Positions 5,482-5,576 of a stretch of DNA of 5,576 nucleotides are shown in pieces; the first letter of the stretch is position 1, and each line of letters begins with the position of its first letter. The position numbers and the translations under genes were made by a program. Source of the stretch: Clostridiaceae bacterium (lineage in GTDB: Bacteria; Bacillota; Clostridia; Saccharofermentanales; UBA5734); the NCBI GenBank assembly GCA_012519875.1, contig JAAYPL010000072.1, positions 1-5,576 on the forward strand, in the 5' to 3' direction. The notes under the pieces are model-generated. The model saw nothing but the letters and a program-made list of their open reading frames with translations, was not told the DNA's origin and did not search any database.

Positions 5482-5576
5482 TTACCTGCCGTGGTGTTGA
5501 AACGCTTGTTCAACCGCCCAGATCTGATGGGGAAAAAACAATCGCTCTTTCACTTCAGCAAGCGTGAGCCAGGTCA
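5482..5576 (-). CDS. C-terminal 30 codons of an unidentified gene (partial at right edge)
   Basis: On the minus strand one frame is open from the window edge (first full codon at 5574) to TAA at 5482-5484. It encodes TWLTLAEVKERLFFPHQIWA followed by VEQAFQHHGR. The sequence has normal protein composition, with an amphipathic helical look and a closing helix. The WLTLAEV-type ending recalls C-termini of Nudix hydrolases, where a Trp-containing strand is followed by short helices, but 30 residues are too few to name it. It would end 76 bp before the glycosidase ATG on the same strand, so the two could be co-transcribed. The other two frames on this strand have early stops, which supports this one. 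Confidence 0.5.
   Translation of the reverse strand, partial: TWLTLAEVKERLFFPHQIWAVEQAFQHHGR

Noticed and set aside
1..5576. Search for CRISPR repeats, tRNA or rRNA genes, insertion sequences and defence genes
   Set aside because: No spaced direct repeats, cloverleaf-like segments, transposase motifs or terminal inverted repeats were seen.

Overview
This is a mid-GC (about half G+C, judged by eye) bacterial chromosomal window. The gene order rimP-nusA-ylxR-ylxQ-infB, all on the minus strand, is the classic transcription-translation operon. The small YlxR and YlxQ proteins between nusA and infB point to a Gram-positive, Firmicutes-type lineage. A short P-loop protein of a kind I associate with Clostridia, good Shine-Dalgarno sites and sigma-A-like promoter elements fit an anaerobic Clostridia-like organism, perhaps a metagenome-derived genome. 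That placement is inference.

Layout. From right to left on the minus strand, positions 3100 to 1 hold rimP (30S maturation), nusA (elongation, termination and antitermination factor), ylxR (small RNA-binding protein), ylxQ (L7Ae-type RNA-binding protein) and the 5' part of infB (translation initiation factor IF-2), which runs off the left edge. Spacings are 51 and 23 bp, then a 35-bp overlap, then 12 bp. A very good promoter (TTGCAT, 17 bp, extended TATAAT) lies at 3186-3214. The leader between it and rimP holds a 13-bp hairpin that pairs fully only in the rimP-sense RNA. It is a candidate attenuator or NusA feedback site.

Divergent from rimP, at 3315-3725, is a plus-strand gene for a 136-residue protein with a clear Walker A motif, followed by a strong intrinsic terminator (3767-3801). 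Convergent to it, on the minus strand at 3849-5405, is a cytoplasmic 518-residue clan GH-A glycoside hydrolase resembling GH35/GH42 beta-galactosidases with a C-terminal DUF5597-type region. Upstream of it, at the right edge, is the last 30 codons of another minus-strand gene, with a palindromic operator-like site in the 76-bp gap.

The most striking observation is a single in-frame TAA at 437-439 in infB. The same frame stays open for another 145 codons, down to the window edge, with typical IF-2 linker composition and no in-frame ATG, GTG or TTG. This is a nonsense change, a sequencing or assembly error, or a real arrangement in which IF-2 restarts downstream. I found no defence system, CRISPR array, insertion sequence, tRNA or rRNA, and no clearly new multigene system. 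The P-loop protein is the least understood complete gene.
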